In this document: one piece after another, positions 1 through 9,976 of the stretch
Position numbering within the stretch: the first letter of the stretch is position 1
Layout of the letters: each line of letters begins with the position of its first letter
Notes under the pieces: generated by a model
Database searches by the model: none
Seen by the model: the letters and a program-made list of their open reading frames with translations, nothing else
What the model was told of the DNA's origin: nothing
Source of the DNA: Dendrolimus kikuchii
Taxonomy: Eukaryota; Arthropoda; Insecta; Lepidoptera; Lasiocampidae
NCBI GenBank assembly: GCA_019925095.2
Contig: CM034403.1
Location: 2,284,690-2,348,689, forward strand
Reading direction: 5' to 3'
DNA length: 64,000 bases
Made by a program: the position numbers and the translations under genes

Positions 1-490
1 TTGTAACACCGAGAGCAAAGCCAACGGGCTGCCCTGCCACCCTTTAAGATGGGATAGCAGAGATGGGCTACAGAGAATAGCATACAGGGATCAGAAAGGA
101 TGTTTCGGATGGGATAGAATAGGGGAATGAGGGGAGGGAGAAGTGAGCTATCGGAACTCACTCATCGTATGAAACACTCAAAAGCGTGCCCAGAAGGCTG
201 ACTGCATTGCCGCGCTGTATAGCGATGCTTATTCGTTGGGCGAAATGTAAGCCAGCCTTCCGATCACTGGTGGCATCGAAGAGTTTCTTGCAAATTTGAA
301 GAAATTCTTTGCTGATAGCCCCACGGATCTAATGTTTTAACTCCAAACGCCACAAATATGTAACCCCTTTCTAAGGTTCCATATTCGCGCCGTTTGAGAG
401 CTTCAGCTTTTGTAGCAGCGTTGCTATCCTCTAACTCAGTCATTGGAAGATGTGACGGCGCCAGAGTGTCTACACAGGTCGCGTCCCATA
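1..490 (-). mobile_element. LINE-B 3' end: C-terminal coding fragment plus 3' flank
   Basis: The minus strand from about 490 down to 175 reads as the C-terminal part of the LINE-B polyprotein, with ATCVDTLAPSHLP, then FVAFGVKTLDPWG and, in another frame, QRISIAIQRGNAVSLLGTL. The same peptide runs through the intact frame at 9977-10720. At least one frameshift breaks this copy, and everything upstream of the endonuclease-like region is missing. Positions 1-175 lie downstream of the coding end and hold nothing else recognisable. It is a dead 5'-truncated insertion; the clade is not certain. Confidence 0.72.
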
Positions 491-785
491 TTATTTAAAT
501 TACAAAAAAAATATTTAAATGAAAATAAAACTAATTACTGAACTTCTGTTTTAATTTAATAATTTCTTGATGTAAAATTGCAATATGTGATGTCATACTA
601 GGGAGGGAGGTGATTCACACATGTGACCAGCTGTAAGGCTGAGGCAGGGGTCAAAAATCATGAAATTCGGGTGATGTAATTTGTGGATGGCCCCAAATCA
701 AGATAATGTTTCGAGCATGCCTCTACCACGTCTAGCACATTTCTTTTTTGATCTACCTGTAGAAGTGTAGCTATTATATTTGTTT
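491..785. other. AT-rich spacer, no identifiable gene
   Basis: The segment around 505-690 (aataaaactaattactgaac, then gtaaaattgcaatatgtgat) recurs diverged at about 8035-8225, so it is an old dispersed repeat. I see nothing coding. Confidence 0.4.
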
Positions 786-789
786 ATAC

Positions 790-1460
790 TGTTACGTGAG
801 AGTGGGGGTACACACTTAGGAGTGGAAGGAAACACCAGGTTTCTTAACTAAACCCTTTTATTGACTGACACAGCCGTAGACTCTTCTCCGCAGGGTTGCC
901 CCTAAACGCACAACTAACGACGCACTGTCCCGATGTCAAGATGTCTCACTCACAATACCGTCGCCGATATTGCGCAGACCAGCTCCTGCTGCTGCGGTGT
1001 TCATCTCGGAGTATACCGCGCGTAGCTCGCTTCTGGACCTCCTTTTAAACTTTGCTAAACTCCTCCTTCACTGAATTGCCCACTAATTTCACTAAATTCA
1101 CCACTAAACTCATCACTGACTTCTATTAAACTTCTCTTCCAACTCTTTCGTATCGCACTTGTCGCTTCGCTGTCTCGAACTGAGATCTCGGTGCGCCTTA
1201 CGCTGCTTATACACCCGGAAGAATCTTCTGGAACTCATAATTTCGATCTTCTTTTTCTTATTCTTTTATTTACTATCCATCCCTTTCTAACATCTATCTT
1301 TGTCTTTTACTTCCCGAACTTTCTATTCTAGAACTTTCGTTCATCGTCTATCCCTTTCTAAAATGTATCCGTCCCTGTCTTTTCCTTCCAGAATCTACCT
1401 TAGTCTAAAAGTCTTGAGACCAGCTTATGCTGCCAGAAAGCTCTACCCTCAGTCGCCACA
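790..1460 (-). mobile_element. Solo LTR of an LTR retrotransposon (LTR-J copy 1)
   Basis: On the minus strand the 671-bp unit begins TGTGGCGACTG and ends GTAACA. It is flanked by a perfect 4-bp TSD, ATAC, at 786-789 and 1461-1464. The minus strand carries a TATA-like TATAAGCAG near 1210 and an AATAAA near 860, in the order expected of U3-R-U5. No internal retroviral region is present, so it is a solo LTR left by recombination. A longer copy lies at 28370-29107 and a deleted one at 3515-4000. The 80-residue frame at 1300-1542 is a chance reading inside it. Confidence 0.8.
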
Positions 1461-1798
1461 ATACTTTAGTATGGTTACTTACGTAAAATTTGATCTATGT
1501 GAAAAGGCTAAACATTGGCTGAGCTCCAAAAGGCTTAAATAATTAACTCGATACACAGCACATTTTCGTAAATCAAATGCAAATCTCCATTTAATCTGAT
1601 GTTCCAATATCGTGTATTAATTTTACCCAATGTTTGCTCTCTGCTAATATCAACACACACTCCGTCAATCTTAAAATACACACAGGCGCTAGTACACTAT
1701 TTCCTATTAATATTATGTACTGTAAAAAGTTTCTGAAAATAAATGTTCGTTACTCTTTTACATAAAAACTACTGAGCGGGTTTTGATGAAACTTAACA

Positions 1799-2101
1799 GT
1801 GCAGGAGTTCAGCAGACAGGCAGACGGCCCACTTGATGGAAAGCGATTACCATCGCCTATAGACATTTGCAACACCAAAGGTGCTACAAATGCGCTGCTG
1901 CTCTCTTAAGGGAGACTGGAACCTGGTCACTAATGCCGGAACAGAACTCAAGGTTGTTATGGCGACATACTTTAGACCAGGGGTAGTAGCCATCGAGTTG
2001 GACAAATGCCCTACCACCTGGCTGTGGGTTGTTAAGTCGCCTCTTACGACAGGCGGCCCGGCCGCAGGAAATTGTATTCTTTCTCCGTTCCTGCACAGAT
2101 A
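1799..2101 (-). mobile_element. SINE-A, full composite copy
   Basis: Near full-length SINE-A whose sense strand is minus. The tail side (GCAGGAGTTCAGCAG) is at the left and the head (TCTGTGCAGGAACGG on minus) at the right. It cuts a Helentron-like repeat whose motif (aaaactactgagcgggtttt) ends just before 1800. Confidence 0.85.
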
Positions 2102-2164
2102 GATAGTATATGGGTTTAACCCGCGGTAAGCTACAGAACACTATAGTACATAACATTTGTTTTT

Positions 2165-2660
2165 TTTAACAACTTTACGGACTCGAGTACCGTACCCTTT
2201 TTTACAACTTAATTGAGAAGAAAGTTTTTAGAATTTATACACGCTTCTTGGTTATTTTTGTTATTGTGTTTGACATTTACTGAATGATGTTTGTGTTGTG
2301 GTGTACCTTACGAATAACTTATTATATTAATTTATTCTAATTTTAATACTAAACTTATACTAATGTAGAGTGTATCTGTTACATGCTGGTGTTGTGAGGA
2401 AGTGCATGTGCAGTATGAGCCTTATATCTATACTTATATATAGTCCTATCTAGTGCCATGTGTGTTGGTTCTTTCTTTTCTGTGCCTGGGTTATTAATTT
2501 TTAGGCTCTTTGTGCGTCTTGGTTTGTTTGTGAAGTGTGCGTGTAATGCAATGCGGTGGTAGTGCGCGTTGGTGTGAGTATGTGTGTAAGTTTTGTTGTT
2601 GGTTGTGTGTTTGTGACTTTGTGCGGTGTTATAATTTATTGTTTAATTGTTGTGACAATG
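2165..2660 (+). mobile_element. Family I terminal arm (long terminal inverted repeat element), single arm
   Basis: Begins near CGGACTCGAGTACCGTACCC and runs through cttatactaatgtagagtgt and ggtgttgtgaggaagtgcat. The same sequence appears in reverse at 15690-16150 and as both arms of the element at 42483-43990. Only one arm is here. No open reading frame of note. Confidence 0.7.
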
Positions 2661-2866
2661 TGATCGGGAATTGGTGTTGAAACTTTTCAGTTGCATAAAC
2701 CTTGTTTTTTTAGCCAGCAAGCTTTCATATAGGTTACACTGCATTATATTTTTGTCTAGGCGCGCATTAGTAACTCGGTTGCAAAATATTATTTTCAACA
2801 CTAATAATATGTACAACTAAATAAAAACTAAACTAAATTATAAATAAGTATACGTAAAAATTAAAA

Positions 2867-3440
2867 TTAAACTATAAAATCTAGTCCCAGACCGCTGTCA
2901 GTTGGAAACGTGCCCAAAATACTGGCCACATTACCTCGCTGTATCGCAACGGTAATGCGTTGTCCGAGATACAGACCAGTCTTTTGATCACATGAGACGT
3001 CTACCAGGCGTTTCGCTATGTCTCGATAAAGTTTGTGCGCCTCAGGCCCCCATGGTCCCAGGGTCTCGACCCCAAAAGCCGCATATATTAAACCATTTAC
3101 GATGATGGAATATTTGTGGCATTTTAGGGCCTCCTGTTGTGCAGCAACTGTACCAGCAAACATGCTTGTAGCTGAAAGATGGGACGCCGCCAAAGTATCG
3201 ACGCAAGACGGATCCCGTACTAAAGGGCGACCCATCCTCCAGGGCACCAATGACATACCATCGGGTCTCTTGTCATCGCTGCGGCACAAGCCGTTCGGTT
3301 TTAGAACTGCAGGTACCCAGGCGGTGACAAGAGCCCGACGGATTATGTCATTAAGTGCTGCATGACGCGGAATTCTGCCGGCACTTCTGGTACACGATAA
3401 ATGATGACCAAGGCGCTCCACCTTATTTCCACACTGACAG
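2867..3440 (-). mobile_element. LINE-B C-terminal coding fragment (zinc knuckle plus PD-(D/E)XK-like region)
   Basis: An open minus-strand frame gives the whole LINE-B C-terminal domain and ends at the natural stop (GLGLDFIV). Landmarks are CQCGNKVERLGHH (C-x-C-x(n)-H), SAGRIPRHAALNDIIRRALV, KRPDGMSLVPW with PD as the first half of a PD-(D/E)XK-like site, SCVDTLAASHL, FGVETLGPWGPEA and QRITVAIQRGNVASILGTF. The PD-(D/E)XK assignment is inference from motif spacing and resembles the restriction-like endonuclease of some LINE clades. Upstream sequence (3441-3493) is unrelated, so the copy is 5'-truncated. Confidence 0.78.
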
Positions 3441-3514
3441 TGGTATGGGACAACACAGACACAAAATATTTTTAACATAAATAAAAACTTCATTAAATTT
3501 TTGATATAATATAT

Positions 3515-4000
3515 TGTTAACGAGCGGGGTTACGCACTTAGGAAGACAACACCAGTTTTTTCCACCTAAACGCTTTTATTGTCTTACACAGTCGTGCGTG
3601 ATTCTTTCCTGCAGGGCTGTCCGTTCATGCACCATCAACGACACACTGCCCCGATGATGAGATGTTTATTCACAATACCGTCGTCGATATTGCGCAGATC
3701 ATCTCCTGCTACTGCAGTTCTCACCTCCGAAATTAAAGTTAAACTTCTCTTCCAACTCTCTCATATCGCATATGTCACTTCGCTGTCTTCAATTGAACTC
3801 CCTGGTTGGCGCGCCTTACTCTGCTTGTATACCCGGAAGAATCTTTTTGGATCCATAATTTCGATTTGCATTTCATTATTCTTTTGTGCATCATCTATCC
3901 CTTTCTAAAATGTATCTGTCCTTGTCTTTACTTCTGGAGTCTTCAACATTTTTCTGAAACTCCTTAAACCAAGTAGATCGTTCCATCATCGCTCGCCACA
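3515..4000 (-). mobile_element. Deleted LTR-J copy
   Basis: Minus strand starts TGTGGCGAG and ends GTTAACA. Compared with 28370-29107 it lacks about 250 bp of the middle. Flanking tetramers ATAT (left) and CTAT (right) match at three of four positions, fitting a decayed 4-bp TSD. Confidence 0.7.
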
Positions 4001-4234
4001 CTATGTAAAGAAAGAGTATGTCAAGATATATCAGAATAACACAAAGGTTATAAATTAAAAAGATGTTGTTTAATAATTGGTGGACGCCCACTGCTGGACT
4101 TCGGCATCTCAAATGTTCCAGGAATTATCATTTTTTTTGTTTTTAGAAGTGCATGTATACTATAAAACCTTTTTGATTTATTACTCTATGAAGTTTTTAA
4201 TACAGCAACTACATATTATATATTTTATTCTAAT

Positions 4235-4411
4235 ATTAATAAACCTCTACCAAAATTTATCGAAACGACTCATTGACTCTTCGGGTGATCAGAGGGCTGG
4301 TGCTTACCTCGGCCAACGGATCAGTATGGCGATCCAGCGAGGAAACGTAGCCAGCCTTCTGGGCACCTTACCCATAGAAGACGGTGATCTGGGCTCAGTA
4401 TTCTACTTATA
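4235..4411 (+). mobile_element. LINE-B terminal peptide fragment
   Basis: The plus strand reads KRLIDSSGDQRAGAYLGQ, then QRISMAIQRGNVASLLGTLP and a stop at 4410-4412. It is only the last 50-55 codons of LINE-B, joined to unrelated AT-rich sequence upstream, so a strongly 5'-truncated copy. Confidence 0.72.
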
Positions 4412-4578
4412 GTCTTGAGGGACTATGAGTAGAATACAATACAAATAAGTTAAGTTTTCTTGCATTGTATTCGATTATATGTTATCAAATATTAATAAAA
4501 GTATAAAAAAAACCTTTTTGGGAGAAGTTCGATATTTAAATTAAAGAATGTCAATTATACCTTATGTCACTTATTTTT

Positions 4579-5293
4579 TCTTAAGTTTTCGCGACTTGTA
4601 TACATAATAAAACTACGTTTTAACGGTTTTAAGCGCGGTAATTTTATTTGATTTTGGGTTTTCCGACGTTTCGGCCACTTTTCAGTGGCTGTGATCACGG
4701 AAGACAAAGATGTCAAGTGTCAACGAGTATTGTTAAAATTTTATTTAGCCTACCGCCAACTTGTTAATTTTAATTTTGTTTATGGTTATTATTTACTCTA
4801 TGGGAGCCTAATCTAATTTACTACCGCTTCGCAACATGTTACAGCTTGAAGAGAAGAAGCGGCGCAAGAAACTCTTCAGCAAACATGCCTAGCTCTAATA
4901 ATTTTATATAATATTAAAATGGGTGGAAGGAAAAATAAAATTAATTATCAGTCAAGTTGGTTTGTGTTCCGTTGTACGCAGAAAGAGCTCACAGTGTCTT
5001 GAGGTCTGGCAGCTGGTTTTTGCTGGGTTTGGGTCTTAATAGTTTTGATAATTGGATCCCAAACAGGTGGTAATTGCCAACCATCTTCTCTATTGAAATT
5101 TGGGTGTTTTTTGATTTCAATAGCCTCACGCATCATTCTACGTATGAAACGATTCTCTTTCGCGAGGATTTGTGGGTTATCGAATCTGATGTAGTGGTTG
5201 GGTTTATCCAGCGTGTGTTCACGTGTTCACAACGTCGGAAAAATCAAAATCAAATAAAATTACCGCGCTTAAAACCGTTAAAACGTAGTTTTA
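4579..5293 (-). mobile_element. Penelope-like element (PLE), foldback copy with 12-bp TSD
   Basis: Both ends carry the same sequence in opposite orientation (left starts cttaagttttcgcgacttgt and continues ataaaactacgttttaacgg; right ends ccgttaaaacgtagttttat). The TSD is TCACTTATTTTT at 4567-4578 and 5294-5305. The minus strand at 4948-5136 and a little upstream encodes the C-terminal end of a Penelope-type GIY-YIG endonuclease (MMREAIEIKKHPNFNREDG, then WDPIIKTIKT) and stops at the family's usual C-terminus, RNTNQLD. The 3' untranslated region follows. Penelope elements often have partial inverted terminal copies. Reverse transcriptase and the GIY-YIG motif itself are absent. Confidence 0.82.
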
Positions 5294-5439
5294 TCACTTA
5301 TTTTTGTCAGTTATTTCACACGTAATAAATTGTTTTGTGCAACGAGTTGCTAAAAATGCAAAACTATGGATATAAGTGAGTTACGTGCGTTGATAAAATA
5401 TCTCAGCGTGAAAAATTTTTGGCGGTTTGTCTGTTTGTT

Positions 5440-5600
5440 CGAGATTTACGTAAAAACTACTGGGCCGATTTCGATACGGTTTTCGCTGATCGAGAGCTAA
5501 TTCTTAGAATTAAAATCTACGCTACTTTTAATCTTAGGAATCCCGCGGGAATTTTTCTGGGAATTATTTAGAATCGCTAGATTAAAAAACAATCGAATTG
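5440..5600. repeat. Helentron-like non-autonomous repeat fragment
   Basis: Contains tctgtttgttcgagatttac followed by aaaaactactgggccgattt, a motif shared with 37612-37990 and 24148-24378 and widespread in lepidopteran genomes as Helitron/Helentron-like repeats. Class assignment is by recall. Confidence 0.45.
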
Positions 5601-5603
5601 ACG

Positions 5604-5850
5604 GCTTCTGTGGTTGAGCGGGCTAAGCCTTTGCCGACCTACCTCACTCCAACGCAGAGGCTCTGGGTTCGATTCCTGGTATAGTAAATTTCGGAAACGT
5701 ATTTTCTCCGGTATTTACTATGGTCTGGGTGTCTGGGATCGGCCCCAGAGTAGTCCGTTGTATATTACCCATAACACAAGCGTGACTTGCTTAATTTGGG
5801 GATAGATAATATGTGTGTTTGTCTGCCGATTATTATTATTTATCGAATTC
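5604..5850 (+). mobile_element. tRNA-headed SINE, single copy in this window
   Basis: Positions 5608-5690 resemble a Pol III type 2 promoter: an A-box-like TGGTTGAGCGGGCTAAGCC and a near-perfect B box GGTTCGATTCC at about 5668. No tRNA acceptor stem closes around them, so this is a SINE rather than a tRNA gene. The tail ends in ATT repeats near 5830-5840. Confidence 0.62.
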
Positions 5851-6279
5851 CAATGTGATTTAGCTAGTTAGCATTATTTTTAATTGCTGTAGTACTTTGC
5901 GTCCCGGGAATTTCGTGGGAATTTTAAGACAAGCGTGGACGAAGTGGCGGGCATATTCTAGTATAAGTATTTAAACATTGAAACACAAAACTGAATGAAG
6001 TCATACATCTTCTACTTTGCAGACTTACGTTTACAGTTCTAAATGAAACTTTCAGCGTTGAGTCTAATTTGAAATTTTCCTTGAGATTTCATACGCCGTG
6101 AATCAAAGTTGAGGTTCTTTGAATGCAGAAGGAAACCTATTCGAAACTGCAAGTTGTTTTCAAAGTGATATGAGTTTTCAAATTTGTTTGTATGCATTTC
6201 ATAGAATATTATTTGCAATGTAGACCGTACACAAAACTAATGTAATGCATTATTTACATACTAGTGTAGTGAAACACTT

Positions 6280-6500
6280 ACAAGCCAATAGATGGCGCTG
6301 TGCAATAATTGATGTCACAAACGTTTCCCGAAACATACAAAGAATATATAGAAAATTTTTCAATTGTAACAGTTGGGCCTAGGCCTGCGAGGAACAACAT
6401 TAGCCTCGCTGGAAGATCTTCCTTTGAGACGGAGGAGCATTCCATCTCGCTCCTCCTTCACTAGCTGTTCTAGCGAGACCTCGTTCGCGTTGTCACGATG
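6280..6500 (-). mobile_element. Family D retroelement tail, copy 1
   Basis: On the minus strand the peptide EERDGMLLRLKGRSSSEAN then VVPRRPRP runs to a stop, followed by about 115 bp of shared non-coding sequence ending cttgtaagtgtttcactac. The same peptide with silent differences appears at 20458 and 26243. Here the frame extends upstream to about 6683 (SLEQLVKEERDG), so this copy may keep a little more of the parent protein. The parent element is not identified. Confidence 0.6.
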
Positions 6501-6669
6501 ACGACATATTTGTAAGCGAACTGCAACGTTGGCATCAGTGTCACAGCAGCGTGGACATGTGTTCTGCGTTGAAAAACGGCGGCGGTGGTGGCATGGGGTA
6601 CCCTTGGGGTTGACAAGGGGTGGGAGTGGTCCGAATGTTATGACGTCACATTTCAAGATCTGTTTTTTA

Positions 6670-6958
6670 TTGCTGGTGTACAACAGTCTAGCTGACGGCC
6701 CAACTGTGATGGAAAGTGGTTACCGTCGCTTATAAACATTTGTAACACTAAAGGTGGCTACCAATGTGCTGCCAGATTCGTAGATGGGACTGGAACCTAG
6801 CTACTAATGCCAGAACACAAGTCAAGGTTGTTATGGCGGTATACTTTAGACCAGGGATGGTAGCCATCCAGTCGGGCAAATGCCTTACCAGCTGGCTGTG
6901 GGTTGTTTTGTCGTCTCTTACGACAGGCAGCCTAGCCGCAGGAAATTGTATTCTTTTT
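6670..6958 (-). mobile_element. SINE-A, diverged copy
   Basis: Diverged from the majority (tgctggtgtacaacag for the usual tail; the block around the 'gctgctgctctcttaag' region is altered, with tgctgccagattcgtagatg). It shares that variant with the copy at 34692-34925, so the two belong to an older subfamily. Confidence 0.75.
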
Positions 6959-7383
6959 ACAAGCTTTTATTTAACTTGCAATGACTGTATGTAAGTTCGG
7001 GTGGAATCTTGCAAGTTAAATTTGACAACTTCCCGGTTTCTGATTGAGCTGAAATTTTGCACGAATATGTATATCGCGTGACAATGCAATAATATGGTAC
7101 CATGGAGCTGATCTGATGATGGAGTCGAAAGGTGGCCATAGGAACTCCTGTACTAAACAAGATACACCCGTCGTGTTTGGGCTCGTTTTACTTGTCTTGG
7201 CTAGCACTCTGTTGCTACATGATATCCAGGATCTCAAAAGCTTGTATTTAAAAACCTTTAAAAAAAATCGTATTGCGTTTGTGCACGGATTAAATATATT
7301 TAAGCTTTAAAACAGGAAATTCAACTATTAACGAAAAACTTCAAAACATTTCCAACTCTCTCTCTATGAGCATATAATTTAAT

Positions 7384-7564
7384 GAAACCGCGTTTAACGG
7401 TTTTAAGCGTAATTTGTTTGATTTTTGTTATTCCGACGTTTCGGCCACTTTTCAGTGGCCGTGATCACGGAAGACGTCGGAATAACCAAAATCAAATAAA
7501 TTACCGCGCTTAAAACCGTTAAAACGTAGTTTTATTATGTATACAAGTCGCGAAAACTCAAGAT
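7384..7564. mobile_element. Minimal PLE foldback, 181 bp, 13-bp TSD
   Basis: Consists of little more than the two inverted PLE ends with the palindromic ccacttttcagtggccgtga at the centre. TSD CATATAATTTAAT at 7371-7383 and 7565-7577, perfect. No coding capacity. The right end includes the atgtatacaagtcgcgaaaa terminus also seen at 4579 and 60430. Confidence 0.82.
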
Positions 7565-7584
7565 CATATAATTTAATTCATTAA

Positions 7585-8035
7585 AAAACTAGCGCCGGAC
7601 GTTGTCCTGCTCTGAAAAAATGAAAATCTAGGATCCGATCCCAGCACCACCTACCGGTTCCAATTGTGGATTTAAACCATACGGGGACCCACTCAAAGAC
7701 ACAAAAACAAAATCACCAAAATTGGTCCAGATGATTAGGAGGATTCTAGAACCCAATCTCAGGGCCACCTACCGGTTCTAATTGTGAATCTAACCCATCC
7801 GGGAACCCACTCAAAGACACAAAAACAAAATCACCAAAATCGCTCCAGGTGATTAGGAGGATTCTAGAACCCGATCTCAGCGCCACCAACCGGTTCCAAA
7901 GGGAAATGTATCCTATGTCCGTCTCCTGGTTCCAAGCTACCTCTCCACCAATTTTCAGCCAAATCGGCACAGCTGTTCTTGAGTTATAAATAGTGTAACT
8001 AACACGACTTTCTTTTATATAATATAGATTTATTT
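7585..8035 (-). repeat. Helentron-like repeat with internal 118-bp tandem duplication
   Basis: Contains the lepidopteran repeat motifs ccggacgttgtcctgc and ttcagccaaatcggcacagc. The block with ctaccggttc recurs at 7651, 7769 and about 7887, giving a period near 118 bp over about 2.4 units. No gene; the 74-residue minus frame at 7746-7970 is a by-product. Confidence 0.6.
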
Positions 8036-8269
8036 GGAAATAAAACTCAATAACGGAACTGCTGTTTTAATATAATAATTTCATTGCGTAAAATTGCAAA
8101 ATATGTGATGGTATACTAAGAAGAGAGGAGTCTTACGAATGTGACCGGCTTTGATAAGGACGGGGGAGGGGTCAAAGGGTTAAATCACAAAAATCGTGTG
8201 ACGTAATTTGTAGATGGCCCCTATGTATAAAAATCAATCGCTATTCGTTATTATTATATTATAAATATT

Positions 8270-8512
8270 ATAAACTAGCTGTGCCAGCAACGTCGTCCGC
8301 GTGGAATTTGTTTTCAAAACCCCCCGATTTTGAAACATTGGTGCTCCGCTCCTATTAGTCTTAGTGTGATGATATATAGCCTATAGCCTTCCTCGATAAA
8401 CGGGCTATCTAACACTGAAAGAATTTTTCAAATCAGACCAATAGTTCCTGAGATTAGCGCGTTCAATCAAACAAACAAACAAACTCTTCAGCTTTATAAT
8501 ATTAGTATAGAT
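8270..8512 (-). repeat. Helentron-like non-autonomous repeat
   Basis: On the minus strand it starts at tatactaatattataaagct and ends at ggcacagctagtt. It is clearly the same family as 46885-47148, which reads on the plus strand (gaacgcgctaatctcaggaa, ctataggctatatatcatca). Classification as Helitron/Helentron-related rests on recall of this common insect repeat. Confidence 0.6.
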
Positions 8513-8516
8513 ATAA

Positions 8517-8705
8517 TATCAGTCTATAAATGTCCCACTGCTGGGCTGGGGCCTCCCATTATAGGGGGAACGGAAGTATACCCGCCACGCTTGTCCAAGG
8601 CGGCTTGGCATGTTTGACACATCGGTTATCTCGATGTGCAGGTTGCATCACGATGTTTTCCTTCACCGTTATTAGCACGTGGTAATTGTAAGAATTACAA
8701 TTACC
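8517..8705 (-). mobile_element. SINE-G, 5'-truncated
   Basis: Minus strand matches the tail half of SINE-G (cgtgctaataacggtgaagg through cagcagtgggacatttatag). The tRNA-like head is missing, as expected of 5' truncation in reverse transcription. Confidence 0.72.
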
Positions 8706-8739
8706 ACGCAATTATTACGCTATTCGTTACTCTGGCTAA

Positions 8740-9070
8740 ATTCAAAAACGGCTAGATCGATTTGTTTTTTTTTTTTGTTTGAGTGGGTCCCGGGATAGTT
8801 TAGATTCAGAATTGGATTTGGTACGTGGCGTTGAAATCAGATTTTTGAATATTTTTTTGGGCGGGACAACTAGTATTTTAAATAATTAAATCTCACAATA
8901 TCAAAACACATACAGTCCTTTTTAAACAGACCGTTTGTGTAAAGATTAAAATTATAATATTCATTGAAGTTCAAAAAAAGTTATAATACAAAGGATTTTG
9001 CCTTGTTTGTTTAATGTTAGAAGTGCGGCTCGTAATCTATACATTTTAATTAAATTTTAAAACTCATTCT
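8740..9070. other. AT-rich spacer with an old repeat fragment
   Basis: The stretch gagtgggtcccgggatagtt to gggcgggacaactagt (8780-8875) matches the 3' half of the repeat at 54470-54595, so it is an old Helentron-like remnant. I see nothing in the rest. Confidence 0.45.
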
Positions 9071-9079
9071 AGAGTCCGT

Positions 9080-9420
9080 TTGTGCGGGTCTAATGTTTAT
9101 ATTTTCTGTACCCGATAACTTTGGACGCGTTCCGTTAGTAGCTCACAACGCCCACATTGCTCCGTCAGCCGTTCCACAAGGCGACCACGGTTGTTCACAT
9201 CACACAGCGTTCACAACGATCCATGTGAAGAGGTGGGTCGAAGTGGGCGTTGACCACAGAGCATCAATCTCTCTATCGATTGACATTGAAAAAGGCTCGA
9301 TTTTCAAATCAACTAGAGTTCACTAGAGTCTACTAGAGTTTATGATTGTAACGCCCGCAAGCAAGTCGAACGATGAAAAATCACGGTCGTTGTGAGTCTC
9401 GTGTAGAACGCAGCCTTAAT
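9080..9420. repeat. Possible non-autonomous DNA element, unclassified
   Basis: An inverted motif, acgcccac near 9148 and gtgggcgt near 9242, brackets a moderately GC-rich core unlike the AT-rich surroundings. The 77-residue frame at 9093-9326 has no recognisable domain. Weak call. Confidence 0.25.
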
Positions 9421-9462
9421 GTTTTGTTTGATTCCCGAATTAACTTTCACAATGACAGTTGA

Positions 9463-9492
9463 TGACAGTGACAGTTATAACTGTCACTGTCA
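9463..9492. repeat. Perfect 30-bp palindrome
   Basis: TGACAGTGACAGTTA (9463-9477) is followed immediately by its exact reverse complement TAACTGTCACTGTCA (9478-9492). There is no loop. A direct near-repeat tgacagttgatgacag precedes it. Confidence 0.9.
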
Positions 9493-9976
9493 CAGCGATT
9501 GTCTAGTACTCTGCTCTTTGCTCTCAGAAAGGACTGGAAAGTCAACCGGTCAAAATTTTACTTGCCTGTGGCATTGGCAAAATCAAAGCTGAAAGTGTTG
9601 AAGCCCCAAACAAAAAAGAAGAAGAAGACTCCTCTCATCTGTCTGTGTTTTCTGTTAAAAAAATACCACAAAAAGTCTGTTAAGATTGCGCTTGTGTTAT
9701 ACGAAGTAATGAATGTTGTAAACTGTCAACCCCGCCCCGGATAAAGATACGTGGTCGGCGTGTGGTGCGAAATTAATGAAAACGCACCGAGGCTCGGATT
9801 AATTTATCTTCAACTGCTTAACTAGTTTCAACACTTAATTACACTTAGGTTCGTTGAGTTTCCAATTTTTGTTTAAATAATAACCCAACAATAATTTACC
9901 CATAAGTCTACAGCGCCAGAAGCTTTGGAACGAGCCGCTTAGCCTTACAGCGTATCATAAACTATTTTCTTCTTGT

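Noticed and set aside
1300..1542. 80-residue protein near the left end
   Set aside because: Lies across the boundary of the LTR-J solo LTR and has no counterpart frame in the copies at 3515 and 28370 beyond the shared LTR sequence.
5604..5690. A functional tRNA gene
   Set aside because: B box and A-box-like sequence are present, but no acceptor stem or proper anticodon arm closes around them, and a SINE-type body and ATT tail follow.
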